22,295 nucleotides of DNA from Streptomyces sp. NRRL F-6676 (GCF_000725625.1 NZ_JOHS01000076.1:1-22295); one strand, 5' to 3'. Positions 1 to 10,189 are shown, counted from the stretch's first letter. Numbers and translations: made by a program. Notes: generated by a model from the sequence alone, not told the origin.

Positions 1-95
1 AACGCCCGGTTACATTCCGAACCCGGAAGCTAAGCCTTACAGCGCCGATGGTACTGCAGGGGGGACCCTGTGGGAGAGTAGGACACCGCCGAACA
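1..95 (+). rRNA. rrf: 5S ribosomal RNA, 3' part (5' end outside window)
   Basis: The first ~95 bases match the conserved body and 3' strand of an actinobacterial 5S rRNA. Visible parts are the CCCGGTTACATTCCGAACCC loop segment, the GGAAGCTAAG segment, and the terminal GGACACCGCCGAAC strand that pairs with the missing 5' end. Roughly the first 25 nt of a ~120-nt molecule lie upstream of the window, so this is the end of an rRNA operon read on the + strand. The exact mature 3' end is uncertain by a few bases. The strong hairpin ten bases downstream fits the end of the rRNA transcript. Confidence 0.95.
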
Positions 96-105
96 ATACG
101 TGTAG

Positions 106-146
106 AAAAGCCCCTGTACCGGGTGATCCGGTACAGGGGCTTTTTT
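106..146 (+). terminator. Rho-independent terminator of the rRNA operon, probably bidirectional
   Basis: A perfect 17-bp inverted repeat (left arm 106-122, right arm 128-144) has a 5-nt loop, GTGAT, and its right side runs into a T6 tract (141-146). It lies just after the 5S rRNA. Because the left arm begins with AAAA, the - strand transcript also has a short U run after the hairpin. It can therefore also stop the convergent operon whose last gene ends at 195. Confidence 0.95.
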
Positions 147-194
147 GCGTTTACGGCATTTCCGGCGCCGACACCGACTGCCTGCCCTCAGCGT

Positions 195-1504
195 TCACAG
201 TCGGCCCGCCGCCTTCAGCGCCAAATACGCGTCCGCGAGCGCCGGCGCCAGTTTGTCCGGTGTCGCGTCGACGACCGTCACTCCGCGGCGGCGGAGCTGT
301 TCCGCCGTTCGTTCCCGGTCCGCTTGGGCCTTGGAGGCCGCTGCTGCCTCGTACACCGCGTCGGTGTCGCCACGGCCCTTCGCCATTGCCGCGATGTGGG
401 GGTCGGACACCGCGGCCAGCAAGACCGTGTGGCGTTGGGTGAGGCGGGTCAGGACGGGCAGGAGGCCCTCCTCGACGGGGGCGGCGTCCAGGGTCGTCAG
501 CAGGACGATCAGGGAGCGGCGCGGTGCCGTGCGAAGGGCCGTGGCGGTCAGGCCCCGGGCGTCCAGTTCGATCAGTGCGGGTTCCAGTGCGGCCATCGTG
601 TCGACCAGGGACGGGAGGACGTCGCGGGCGGCGCGTCCCTGTACCACGGCGCGGATGCCGCGGTCGTAGGCGAGTAGGTCGACGCGGTCACCCGCGCGGG
701 AGGCGAGGGCGGCCAGGAGGAGTGCCGCGTCCATGGCGGCGTCCAGGCGTGGGATGTTTCCGACGCGGCCGGCCGAGGTGCGGCCGGTGTCGAGGACCAT
801 GAGGATGTGGCGGTCGCGTTCGGGGCGCCAGGTGCGGACGGCGACAGTGGTGCTGCGGGCCGTGGCACGCCAGTCGATGGAGCGGGTGTCGTCGCCGGGG
901 ACGTAGTCGCGCAGGCTGTCGAATTCGGTGCCCTCGCCGCGGGTGAGGACGCTGGTGCGGCCGTCGAGTTCGCGCAGCCGGGCCAGTTTCGAGGGCAGGT
1001 GCTTGCGGCTGGTGAACGGGGGCAGGACGCGGACGGTCCACGGCACCTTGTGGGTGCCCTGGCGGGCGAACAGGCCGAGGGGGCCGTACGAGCGGACGGT
1101 GACACGGTCCGCGTGGCGGTCGCCGCGACGGGTGGGGCGCAGACGGGTCGTCAGCCTGCGGCGTTCGCCCGGCGGGACGGTCAGCAGGTGGCGGGAGGCG
1201 GTGGCTTCGGTGCCCGGCTGCCAGCTGCTGGGCGGCCAGGCGTCGCGGAGGCGGGCACGCAGGGGGCGGCCGGTGGGGTTGGTGACCGTGAGCGTCACGT
1301 CGGCGGGCTCGCCGAGGCGTACGGAGGTGTCGCCGGAGCGGGTCAGGCCCAGGCGTCGTACGGGTGCCGCGAGGGCGTAGTCGCAGGCGCAGGCCAGGGC
1401 GAGGGTGCCGTCGACGGCGAGGATGCCCGTCCAGCTGGGCTCCCAGAGGCCGACCGGGAGGGTGCCGAGGGCCGCGAGCAGCGCGGCGCGTCCGGTGAGT
1501 GCCA

Positions 1505-1505
<1 letters not shown>
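195..1505 (-). CDS. DUF58 domain protein (vWA-like), last gene of MoxR operon
   Basis: The protein has 436 residues. Two hydrophobic stretches near the N-terminus (about residues 5-22 and 25-48) suggest membrane anchoring. A beta-rich middle part leads to the DUF58 signature around residues 195-230 (EGTEFDSLRDYVPGDD, then RSIDWRATAR), followed by a vWA-like fold (ILMVLDTGRTS, then LLAALASRAGDRVDLLAYD). DUF58 proteins are typically encoded beside MoxR AAA+ ATPases and are thought to act with them in assembling or maturing protein or metal complexes. The substrate here is unknown. The ATG overlaps the MoxR stop by one base (TGATG), which indicates translational coupling. The family call is firm and the function is inferred. 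Confidence 0.92.
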
Positions 1506-2502
<997 letters not shown>

Positions 2503-2506
<4 letters not shown>

Positions 2507-3738
2507 GGACGGCGTACCTCACTTTCGAGGGCGTCGAGTCGGTCGGCGAGGGCGATGAGGCCTGCGTTGTCGCCGGGTGCGGGGCCGAAGAGGAGGGTGT
2601 GCAGGGCCTGTCCGTCGCCGTGCAGGCGGGCGGAGAGGGCGGGGAGCAGGGCCTCGGGCGTGTGTGCCTGGGCCGGGGGAACGCCGACGAGGGGGGCGAG
2701 GCGGATGCGGGTGGCGGAACGGAGAGCGGCGGCCGCGCGGTCGCGGGCGTCGGTGCGGCGGTAGAGGCGGGCGCGGCCTTCGACGGTCTCGGAGGCGCGG
2801 ATCGCGACGGGGAGTTTCTCGGGCACCAGGGGGCCGAGTCGGCGTGCCCGCCACAGGGCGGCGAGGGCGGCGGCGACGAAGAGTTGCAGTGTGCCCCAGA
2901 GCCAGCCCGAGGGGATGAGGTCGAAGAAGGTGCGGTCGCCGGTGTCGGTGGCCGAGTCGTCGGAGAGCGAGGGGAGGTACCAGACCAGATGGGGGCGGGA
3001 GCCGAGGAGTTGCAGGGCGAGGGAGGCGTTGCCCTCGTCGTCGAGGCGGTCGTTGTAGAGGATGTCGGGCGCGCCGAGGACCACGGTGTCGCCGGAGCGG
3101 GCGGTGCCGGTGTCGCCGCCGGTGGCCGGGAGGCGGACGAGGGTGGCCAGGCCGTCGCTGGGGTAGCACAGGTCGGCGCGGACGCCGTCGGTGGTGTAGC
3201 GCAGGCCGCCGGTGTCGGCGGGGCCCGCGCGCCGGGCGGCCGGCAGGGCGCAGTCGGGGGCGAGCGTGGAGTCGAAGCTGGGGGCGGCGTCGGCGTGGAC
3301 GCCGGGGGCGAGGGTGCTGACGGACGTTTCGCCGGGGGCGATCAGGACCGTGCGGCCGTCGGAGTTCCCGGTCGCCTCGCGCAGGGCGTGTTGCTGAGGT
3401 TCGGTCAGCAGGTCGGGGGAGGCGACGAGGAGGGTGGTGTCGGGGCCGGTGGCGGCGCGGGCCGCGGCGAGGGTGGTGACCACGCGGGTGGACACGCCCC
3501 GGCCGTTCAGGAGTTCGGCGACGGCGCGGCTGCCGGAGCGGTCGGCGGAGCGGGGGTCCAGGCGGCCGTGGTCGGCGCCGGAGCGGATCGCGGCGATGGC
3601 GATGCCGGCGGCGAGCAGGAGCAGCAGCGCGAGCAGGATGCCCCGGGTGCGGGTCCACACCTGGCGGGCGGTGGGCGAGACGGAGGTACCCGTCGGGGTG
3701 GCCGGGCGCGGGTCCGTGGCCGGTGGCGCGGTGGTCAT
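2503..3738 (-). CDS. DUF4350 domain membrane protein
   Basis: The protein has 411 residues. A Thr/Pro-rich cytoplasmic N-terminus is followed by a membrane segment (about residues 33-51, ILLALLLLLAAGIAIAAI). A large presumed extracytoplasmic domain contains the DUF4350 pattern (SRAVAELLNGRGVSTRVVTTL, then TTLLVASPDLLT). A second membrane segment (about 277-297) precedes a basic cytoplasmic tail. The ATG at 3738 overlaps the DUF4129 stop as ATGA. The open frame extends upstream to 4425 only as an overlap with the DUF4129 gene in another frame. DUF4350 genes commonly sit in MoxR/DUF58 clusters. No enzymatic residues are recognised, and the role is unknown but probably scaffold-like. Confidence 0.88.
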
Positions 3739-4466
3739 CCGGCGGCTCCCCCGGGGGTGTTCCGGTCCGTGGTGTGCGGGGTGCCCGGGGTGCTCGCGGC
3801 GAGGTGGGGGCGGGCGCGCCGCAGGTCGTCGTCGAGGGCGGACAGCCGACGGTACGTGGCCTCGTCCGCGGTCCGGCCACCGTATGTGACGTCGTCGAAG
3901 TCGCGGGCGGCGGTGTGGAGCCGGGTCGCGTGGTCGGGGAGGGGGCGGGCGGCCTCGGAGGCGGCCTCGTCGGCGGTGCGGCCGGGGCGGGGGTCGAGCA
4001 GCGCCCGTTCCTCCAGGGCGCGGACGAGGGCGCGCATGCGTTCCTGGACCGCCGTGTTCCAGTGGCCCTGGGCGGCGTGCGCCGCGGCGGCCGCGCGGTG
4101 TTCGGCGGCGCTGCGGGGGCGATCGTCGAAGAGGGCGGGGGCGGAGGCCGGCGTCCGGTGGGGGGTGCCCAGGCGCCACCACAGGGCGGCGAGCAGGGCG
4201 ACGACCACGAGGACGATGACGACGAGGCCGACGGTGCCGCCCGGGGCGGTGGACGAGGCGGCGCCCAGGAGGCGGTCGAGCCGGTCCCAGAAGGCGTCGA
4301 GGGCGCGCTGGAGCAGGCTGGGGTCGTCCTGGTGGTACATCGGCTTGGACAGTTCGCGCCGGGCGGCGCCCCGCGCGGGGTCGCGCGGGACCGTCAACGG
4401 CGGTGTGTCGTCGCCGGCCCGCCACCCGGCGGGCAGCAGCGCCAGTACTCCCCCCGCCCGGCTCAC
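3735..4466 (-). CDS. DUF4129 domain membrane protein
   Basis: The protein has 243 residues from the chosen GTG at 4466. The DUF4129-type layout is an RRELSKPMYHQDDPSLLQRAL segment (about residues 36-56), one membrane helix (about 79-97), and a C-terminal helical domain with LDPRPGRTADEAA and FDDVTYGGR. The GTG lies 4 nt after the stop of the upstream gene with GGAG about 8 nt before it. An earlier in-frame GTG at 4511 would overlap the upstream gene by 41 nt and has no ribosome-binding site. In other bacteria this domain is found at the C-terminus of transglutaminase-like membrane proteins. No transglutaminase domain is present here. Its position in the operon suggests it works with the MoxR/DUF58 pair. 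Confidence 0.88.
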   Translation of the reverse strand: MSRAGGVLALLPAGWRAGDDTPPLTVPRDPARGAARRELSKPMYHQDDPSLLQRALDAFWDRLDRLLGAASSTAPGGTVGLVVIVLVVVALLAALWWRLGTPHRTPASAPALFDDRPRSAAEHRAAAAAHAAQGHWNTAVQERMRALVRALEERALLDPRPGRTADEAASEAARPLPDHATRLHTAARDFDDVTYGGRTADEATYRRLSALDDDLRRARPHLAASTPGTPHTTDRNTPGGAAG

Positions 4467-4470
4467 CGGT

Positions 4471-5976
4471 TCAGCTCCGCGGGGCGGTGCCGGAGCCGGG
4501 GCCCTCGACACCGGCGGCGCGGGCGAGTTCGAGGTCGAGAGCCTCGCGCCGGATGCGCAGATCGATGTAGAGCAGCGAGGTCACCCCGGCCGTGAGGGGC
4601 AGGGTCAGGGTGGAGCCGATCACCCCGCCGATGCCGCTGATCACGAGGAAGGACCAGCCCAGGTCGGCGGTGCCGTCCAGGAAGTTGCCGATCCCGTTGC
4701 CGGTGAGCACCCCGGCGAGGACGGTGAAGGGCACGGCGATGACCGACCCGATGATCCCGGCGATGAGCCGGGCCAGCAGCTGGATCCCGAAGACCCGCCA
4801 CCACGAGCCGCTGACGAGCTTGGCGGAGCGGGCGAAGGCCTTGCGGATGCTCTGCTTCTCCAGCATCAGCGCGGGCGGCGCGAGCGAGAACCGTACGACG
4901 ACCCAGGTGGCCAGGACGCTCGCGGCCATCCCGCCGAGCACGGCCAGCGCGGCGCCTCCCGCCGTCGCGCCGCCCAGGGCGACGAGGATGCCGGGCAGGG
5001 TGCCGACGCCGATGATCGCGGCGCCGATGAGCGGCAGCAGCAGCGTCAGCACGCACAGCCGGGGCAGCTGCGGCCGGACGTCCCGGGCGATCTCGCCGGC
5101 GGTGACCGGCCGGCCGAGCACGGAGCGGCTCATCACGGGCGTCAGCAGGGCCGTCGCGGCGATGGCGGCGACGGCGGTGACGAGGAGGACGACGCTGGAG
5201 TTCAGCATCGAGCCGCCGGCGGCACGCAGCGTCTCCTCGGGGGTGGCGCTGGGGTCGTCGAGGACGGCGGTGTTGTCGAGGTAGAAGCCCTGGAGCAGGA
5301 CGACGACGAGCTCGGTGAGGACGGCGAGGGCCAGGCAGATGCCGAGGACCGTGCGCCAGTGGGTGCGCATGGTGGTGACGGCACCGTCGAGGATCTCGCC
5401 GATGCCGAGCGGGCGCAGCGGGATCACGCCGGGCTTGGCCGCGGGCGGGGGTCCGCCCCAGGGGCCGCCCCAGCCGGCGGGCGGGCCGTAGCCGGGGCCG
5501 CCGTAACCGTAACCGGGAACTCCGTATCCAGGGGCCCCGTAGCCGGGACCGCCGCCGGGGCCGGGCATGCCGTGGGGGCCGGGGGCACCGTGGGGGCCTG
5601 GGGAGCCCCAGCCGGCAGGCGCGCCGGGACCGCCGGCTCCCCCGGGTGCGCCGGGTCCGCCGCCCTGTGGCCCGGTGCCGGGTGTCGGCGGGGGAGGCGG
5701 GGTTCCCCAGCCGGGGTAGCCGGGGCCGGACTGCGGGGGCTGCGAGGACTGGGGCGGTGCCTGCGGGGTCGACGGGGGCTGGGGAGCGGTCCACTGCCCG
5801 GCCGGAGGCTGCTCCTTGGACCACTTCGAGGGCGGCTGCGCCTGATCGGCGCCGCCCTGCTCGCCCTGGTCGGGGCTCCGGTCCGAAGGCTGCTCGGGTG
5901 GCTGTGCGGCGCCGGGGGCGTCCGGTCCGTCGGAGGGGGCAGATCCGGGCGAGGCCCAGCCCGGAGTGTCGGTCAT
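4471..5976 (-). CDS. Pro/Gly-rich multi-pass membrane protein (glycerophosphodiesterase membrane-domain-like)
   Basis: The protein has 501 residues. The first ~180 are disordered, rich in Pro, Gly, Gln and Ser, with GYG/GPGYG-type repeats around residues 140-175. A membrane domain starts near PLGIGEILDGAVTTMRTHWR and contains about six hydrophobic segments. This resembles the membrane domain found in some glycerophosphoryl diester phosphodiesterases, but no catalytic GDPD domain is present, so the common phosphodiesterase label should not be taken as a function. The ATG at 5976 is preceded by AGAAGGAG at good spacing; upstream extension of the frame has no support. It is the first gene of the five-gene operon and is divergent from mtnA. 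Confidence 0.87.
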   Translation of the reverse strand: MTDTPGWASPGSAPSDGPDAPGAAQPPEQPSDRSPDQGEQGGADQAQPPSKWSKEQPPAGQWTAPQPPSTPQAPPQSSQPPQSGPGYPGWGTPPPPPTPGTGPQGGGPGAPGGAGGPGAPAGWGSPGPHGAPGPHGMPGPGGGPGYGAPGYGVPGYGYGGPGYGPPAGWGGPWGGPPPAAKPGVIPLRPLGIGEILDGAVTTMRTHWRTVLGICLALAVLTELVVVLLQGFYLDNTAVLDDPSATPEETLRAAGGSMLNSSVVLLVTAVAAIAATALLTPVMSRSVLGRPVTAGEIARDVRPQLPRLCVLTLLLPLIGAAIIGVGTLPGILVALGGATAGGAALAVLGGMAASVLATWVVVRFSLAPPALMLEKQSIRKAFARSAKLVSGSWWRVFGIQLLARLIAGIIGSVIAVPFTVLAGVLTGNGIGNFLDGTADLGWSFLVISGIGGVIGSTLTLPLTAGVTSLLYIDLRIRREALDLELARAAGVEGPGSGTAPRS

Positions 5977-6116
5977 CGTCGCTCCTTCTCGGTGCCCGTC
6001 CGCGGTCGCGGCGGCCCATTGGCTGCCATCGTGCCATGGGGTGCCCGGAGCGTGACCGGGGGCCGTCCGGGCTGTACGCCTTCTGCTGTGCGCCGTATCC
6101 GGGGCAGACTGGACGG
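5977..6116. promoter_or_regulatory. Divergent intergenic region between membrane-protein operon and mtnA
   Basis: These 140 bp must hold the promoters for the leftward five-gene operon and for the rightward mtnA-mtrAB-lpqB genes, unless mtrAB has an internal promoter inside mtnA. The only clear element is the AGAAGGAG ribosome-binding site of the leftward gene. Hexamers loosely like -10 boxes are present, for example TATCCG about 20 nt before mtnA, but none is convincing. Confidence 0.5.
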
Positions 6117-7283
6117 ATGGCTGATCAGTACGCGCACAGCGGCGACGACAACCGGCCGGCCGAGCCCTCCCGGGCCCCGGCCACCCCGGCGATCCGCTGG
6201 GAGGAACCGCCCGAAGGCCCCGTGCTGGTCCTGCTCGACCAGACCCGGCTGCCCGCCGAGGAGGTCGAGCTGGTGTGCACGGACCCGCCCGCCCTGGTGG
6301 AGGCGATCCGCGGGCTGGCCGTGCGGGGGGCGCCGCTGCTCGGGATCGCCGGGGCGTACGGGGTCGCGCTCGCCGCCGCGCGCGGGTTCGACGTGGCGGA
6401 CGCCGCGCAGACGCTGGAGAGCGCCCGGCCCACCGCGGTGAACCTGTCCCTGGGCGTACGCCGGGCCCGGGCCGCCCACCGGGAGGCGCTCGCCGGGGGC
6501 GGCGGCGAGGAGGCGGCCGCCCGGGCGGCGCTGGCGGCGGCGCGGGCACTGCACCGGCAGGACGCCGAGGCCAGCGCGCGGATGGCCGAGCACGGGCTGG
6601 CGCTGCTCGACGAGCTGCTGCCCGGCGGCGGCCACCGGGTGCTCACCCACTGCAACACCGGCGCGCTGGTGTCGGGCGGGGAGGGCACGGCGTTCGCGGT
6701 GGCGCTGGCGGCGCACCGGGCGGGCCGGCTGCGCCGGCTGTGGGTGGACGAGACCCGTCCGCTGCTTCAGGGCGCCCGGCTGACGGCGTACGAGGCGGCC
6801 CGCAACGGGATGGCGTACACGCTGCTCACCGACAGTGCGGCGGGTTCGCTGTTCGCGGCGGGGGAGGTGGACGCGGTGCTGGTGGGGGCCGACCGGATCA
6901 CCGCCGACGGTTCGGTGGCGAACAAGATCGGCACCTATCCGCTGGCGGTGCTGGCCCGCTACCACCACGTGCCGTTCGTCGTCGTCGCGCCGGTGACGAC
7001 GGTGGATCCGGACACCCCCGACGGGGCGTCCATCGAGGTGGAACAGCGCGGAGGCCACGAGGTCACCGAGCTGTCCGGGCCGCAGGTGCCGGTGGTGGGC
7101 GCCGAGGCGGCCGGCGGGATCCCGGTGGCGCCGCTGGGAACCCAGGCGTACAACCCGGCGTTCGATGTGACGCCGCCCGAGCTGGTGACGGCGATCGTCA
7201 CCGAGGAGGGCGCCGTCTCACCCGTGACGGCCGAGGCGCTGGCCGAGCTGTGTGCCAGGTCACGTCAGGCCACGATGAGCTAA
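6117..7283 (+). CDS. mtnA: S-methyl-5-thioribose-1-phosphate isomerase (methionine salvage)
   Basis: The protein has 388 residues. It converts 5-methylthioribose-1-phosphate to 5-methylthioribulose-1-phosphate in the methionine salvage pathway. Family landmarks are RGAPLLGIAGAYG (about residues 70-82), LTHCNTGAL (about 176-184, with the presumed catalytic Cys179), DETRPLLQGARLTA (about 211-224), and VGADRITADGSVANKIGTY (about 256-274, with the presumed catalytic Asp259). These distinguish MtnA from the related eIF2B-like proteins. The ATG was chosen by distance to the conserved core; the Shine-Dalgarno sequence is weak. About 28 N-terminal residues before IRWEEPP are low complexity. It ends 4 nt before mtrA, so the two genes may be cotranscribed. 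Confidence 0.95.
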   Translation: MADQYAHSGDDNRPAEPSRAPATPAIRWEEPPEGPVLVLLDQTRLPAEEVELVCTDPPALVEAIRGLAVRGAPLLGIAGAYGVALAAARGFDVADAAQTLESARPTAVNLSLGVRRARAAHREALAGGGGEEAAARAALAAARALHRQDAEASARMAEHGLALLDELLPGGGHRVLTHCNTGALVSGGEGTAFAVALAAHRAGRLRRLWVDETRPLLQGARLTAYEAARNGMAYTLLTDSAAGSLFAAGEVDAVLVGADRITADGSVANKIGTYPLAVLARYHHVPFVVVAPVTTVDPDTPDGASIEVEQRGGHEVTELSGPQVPVVGAEAAGGIPVAPLGTQAYNPAFDVTPPELVTAIVTEEGAVSPVTAEALAELCARSRQATMS

Positions 7284-7287
7284 TGGG

Positions 7288-7977
7288 ATGATGGCGTTTA
7301 TGAAGGGACGAGTCCTTGTCGTCGACGACGACACCGCACTGGCCGAGATGCTCGGCATTGTGTTGCGTGGTGAAGGTTTTGAGCCGTCTTTCGTAGCCGA
7401 CGGCGACAAGGCGCTGGCCGCATTCCGCGAGACCAAGCCGGATCTGGTCCTCCTCGATCTGATGCTGCCCGGACGGGACGGCATCGAGGTGTGCCGGCTC
7501 ATCCGGGCGGAGTCCGGGGTGCCCATCGTCATGCTGACCGCCAAGAGCGACACGGTCGACGTGGTGGTGGGCCTGGAATCAGGGGCCGACGACTACATCG
7601 TCAAGCCGTTCAAGCCGAAGGAGCTGGTCGCCCGGATACGGGCGCGGCTGCGCAGGTCGGAGGAGCCGGCGCCCGAACAGCTCGCCATAGGGGACCTGGT
7701 CATCGACGTGGCCGGGCACTCCGTGAAGCGCGACGGGCAGTCGATCGCGCTGACCCCGCTGGAGTTCGACCTGCTGGTGGCGCTGGCGCGCAAGCCGTGG
7801 CAGGTGTTCACCCGCGAGGTGCTCCTCGAGCAGGTCTGGGGCTACCGCCACGCGGCGGACACCCGCCTGGTCAACGTGCACGTCCAGCGGCTGCGCTCCA
7901 AGGTCGAGAAGGACCCGGAGAAGCCGGAGATCGTGGTGACCGTCCGTGGTGTCGGATACAAGGCAGGACCGAGCTGA
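7288..7977 (+). CDS. mtrA: Response regulator MtrA (OmpR/PhoB type)
   Basis: The protein has 229 residues. The receiver domain carries the acidic pocket VVDDD (about residues 11-15), the phosphoacceptor Asp57 in LLDLMLPG, Thr in VMLTAKS, and Lys in IVKPFKP. The C-terminal winged helix contains LTPLEFDLLVALARKPWQVFTREVLLEQVWG and the RLRSKVEKDP recognition region. The sequence is close to the highly conserved actinobacterial MtrA, which controls development, antibiotic production and cell-wall genes in Streptomyces. Three in-frame ATGs lie close together (7288, 7291, 7300). The first gives the usual annotated length, and MKGRVLVV from the third is also plausible. The next gene, mtrB, starts 1 nt after the stop. 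Confidence 0.98.
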   Translation: MMAFMKGRVLVVDDDTALAEMLGIVLRGEGFEPSFVADGDKALAAFRETKPDLVLLDLMLPGRDGIEVCRLIRAESGVPIVMLTAKSDTVDVVVGLESGADDYIVKPFKPKELVARIRARLRRSEEPAPEQLAIGDLVIDVAGHSVKRDGQSIALTPLEFDLLVALARKPWQVFTREVLLEQVWGYRHAADTRLVNVHVQRLRSKVEKDPEKPEIVVTVRGVGYKAGPS

Positions 7978-7978
7978 C

Positions 7979-10189
7979 ATGCCCGGGGACAGTGCCGCTT
8001 CGGCGCCCGGCCGGTCCGGGGCCCGCCCGGAGCGGCCTGTCGGCGTGAAGGCGAAGGGCTCCCGCTGGGAACGGCTGTTCCCGGGCGGCCTGTTGCAGGG
8101 CGGGGTGCAGGGCAGTCCCGTGCTGCGGCTCGTGATGCGCTGGGTGCGGCGTCCGCTGCTGCCGGTGATGCGGCTGTGGCGCCGCAACATCCAGCTCAAG
8201 ATCGTCGCCACGACGCTGCTGATGTCGCTCGGCGTGGTGCTGCTGCTGGGCTTCGTCGTCATCGGCCAGGTGCGCAACGGGCTGCTGGACGCCAAGGTGA
8301 AGGCCTCGCAGAGCCAGGCGACCGGCGGGTTCACCGTGGCCGGGCAGCGGGCCGACAGCGCGGCCAGCGGCGGCGCGGACGACAGCTCCGCCGCCGGCGG
8401 CGACACCGTGCAGAACATCAGCGGATGGCTCAGCGATCTCGTCGAGTCGCTGTCCAGCGGCGGCCAGGGCGCCTTCGACGTCGTCACGCTGAGCACCACC
8501 GCCGCGGACAACGAGGGGCGGGGCTTCGGGCCGCGCGCCTCCGGCGGCGTCGACTGGAGCCTCAGCGTCCCCGAGGAGCTGCGCAAGCGGGTCGACGCGG
8601 GCACCGGCGCGGTGCAGAGCTACACCCGCATCGTCTACACCAGGGGCAAGGGCGAGGCGCAGCCGGGACTGATCATCGGCAAGCAGGTCAACGACCCCAA
8701 CGGCAACCCCTACCAGCTGTACTACCTCTTCCCGCTCACGCAGGAGGAGAAGTCGCTCAGCCTGGTCAAGGGCACGCTGGCGACGGCGGGGCTGTTCGTC
8801 GTCGTCCTGCTCGGGGCCATCGCGTGGCTCGTGGTGCGCCAGGTCGTCACCCCCGTACGGATGGCGGCCGGGATCGCCGAGCGGCTCTCCGCGGGGCGCC
8901 TCCAGGAACGGATGAAGGTCACCGGCGAGGACGACATCGCGCGTCTGGGCGAGGCCTTCAACAAGATGGCGCAGAACCTCCAGCTCAAGATCCAGCAGTT
9001 GGAGGACCTGTCCCGGATGCAGCGGCGGTTCGTCTCGGACGTCTCGCACGAGCTGCGCACCCCGCTGACGACCGTGCGGATGGCGGCGGACGTCATCCAT
9101 GACGCGCGTGTGGACTTCGATCCGGTGACCGCCCGGTCGGCGGAACTCCTCGCCGACCAGCTGGACCGGTTCGAGACGCTGCTCGCCGATCTGCTGGAGA
9201 TCAGCCGGTTCGACGCGGGTGCGGCGGCGCTGGAGGCCGAGCCGATCGACCTGCGCGAGGTCGTGCGGCGGGTGGTCACCGGGGCCGAGCCGCTCTCGGA
9301 GCGCAAGGGCACCCGAATACGTGTCGTGGGCGACCAGCAGCCCGTCGTCGCCGAGGCCGACGCCCGGCGGGTGGAGCGGGTGCTGCGCAATCTCGTCGTC
9401 AACGCCGTGGAGCACGGCGAGGGGCGGGACGTCGTCGTCAAGCTGGCCGCCGCGGGCGGTGCGGTGGCGGTGGCGGTGCGCGACTACGGGGTGGGACTGA
9501 AGCCGGGGGAGGCGACCCGGGTGTTCAGCCGCTTCTGGCGGGCGGACCCGGCACGCGCGCGGACCACCGGAGGCACGGGCCTGGGGCTGTCGATCGCCCT
9601 GGAGGACGCCCGGCTGCACGGCGGCTGGCTACAGGCGTGGGGTGAGCCGGGCGGCGGTTCGCAGTTCCGGCTGACGCTGCCGCGGACGGCGGACGAGCCG
9701 CTGCGGGGCTCCCCGATACCCCTGGAGCCCGCGGACTCGCGGCGCAACCGCGCGGGCAAGGACGGCAGAGGCCGCCAGGACGGCGGGAACGGCGACGGCC
9801 GGCGGCGGGGCGACGGACCGGGCGCGCAGGCCGGGACCGACGCGCGCGCCGGATCCGGGTTCGGCGCGGGGGCCGGCGTGAGCAATGTCGCCTCGGTGCC
9901 GTTGCAGCCCGGGGCCGGCGACCGGGGGCCGCTGCCGCCGCGCACACCGCGGCCGGCCTCGGTGAGCCCGGCGGCCGGCCCGACCGCGCTGCCCGGCAGC
10001 GGCGCCCGCGTCGTACCGCGCGCGTCGGGTGCCGTACGGCGGCAGGACGGCGCCGGTCCCGCGGGGGCCGGCGGGCAGGACGGTGCCGCGGGCACGGCGA
10101 GCGCGGCCGGCGCGGTACGCGGGACGAGTACGACGCGAGGGCCGTCCGAGGGCGGCCGCGGGCCAGGGGAGGCGATCGGTGGGGGCTGA
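7979..10189 (+). CDS. mtrB: Sensor histidine kinase MtrB
   Basis: The protein has 736 residues. A basic cytoplasmic N-terminus is followed by TM1 (about residues 74-97), an extracytoplasmic sensor region (about 98-263), TM2 (about 264-287), a HAMP linker, the dimerisation helix with the phosphorylated His357 in SDVSHELRTP, and an ATP-binding domain with NLVVNAVEHG, VRDYGVGL and GGTGLGLSIA. The kinase fold ends near residue 572. The remaining ~165 residues are a low-complexity Gly/Ala/Arg/Pro tail. The ATG at 7979 lies 1 nt after the mtrA stop with GGCAGGA upstream; an in-frame start at 7946 inside mtrA is less likely. MtrB phosphorylates MtrA, and LpqB, encoded next, is known in actinobacteria to interact with MtrB and modulate it. 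Confidence 0.97.
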   Translation: MPGDSAASAPGRSGARPERPVGVKAKGSRWERLFPGGLLQGGVQGSPVLRLVMRWVRRPLLPVMRLWRRNIQLKIVATTLLMSLGVVLLLGFVVIGQVRNGLLDAKVKASQSQATGGFTVAGQRADSAASGGADDSSAAGGDTVQNISGWLSDLVESLSSGGQGAFDVVTLSTTAADNEGRGFGPRASGGVDWSLSVPEELRKRVDAGTGAVQSYTRIVYTRGKGEAQPGLIIGKQVNDPNGNPYQLYYLFPLTQEEKSLSLVKGTLATAGLFVVVLLGAIAWLVVRQVVTPVRMAAGIAERLSAGRLQERMKVTGEDDIARLGEAFNKMAQNLQLKIQQLEDLSRMQRRFVSDVSHELRTPLTTVRMAADVIHDARVDFDPVTARSAELLADQLDRFETLLADLLEISRFDAGAAALEAEPIDLREVVRRVVTGAEPLSERKGTRIRVVGDQQPVVAEADARRVERVLRNLVVNAVEHGEGRDVVVKLAAAGGAVAVAVRDYGVGLKPGEATRVFSRFWRADPARARTTGGTGLGLSIALEDARLHGGWLQAWGEPGGGSQFRLTLPRTADEPLRGSPIPLEPADSRRNRAGKDGRGRQDGGNGDGRRRGDGPGAQAGTDARAGSGFGAGAGVSNVASVPLQPGAGDRGPLPPRTPRPASVSPAAGPTALPGSGARVVPRASGAVRRQDGAGPAGAGGQDGAAGTASAAGAVRGTSTTRGPSEGGRGPGEAIGGG

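Noticed and set aside
4467..4511. Upstream GTG start for the DUF4129 gene
   Set aside because: It would overlap the preceding gene by 41 nt and lacks a ribosome-binding site. The GTG at 4466 has GGAG at good spacing and follows the stop by 4 nt.
2599..6441. A 1280-codon open frame on the + strand opposite the five-gene operon
   Set aside because: It is antisense to genes with clear family motifs and its translation is Gly/Ala/Arg/Asp-rich low complexity. Long antisense frames are expected in very high-GC DNA.
5973..7058. A 361-codon - strand frame opposite mtnA
   Set aside because: mtnA is unambiguous on the + strand. The opposing translation is His/Arg/Gly-rich without motifs.
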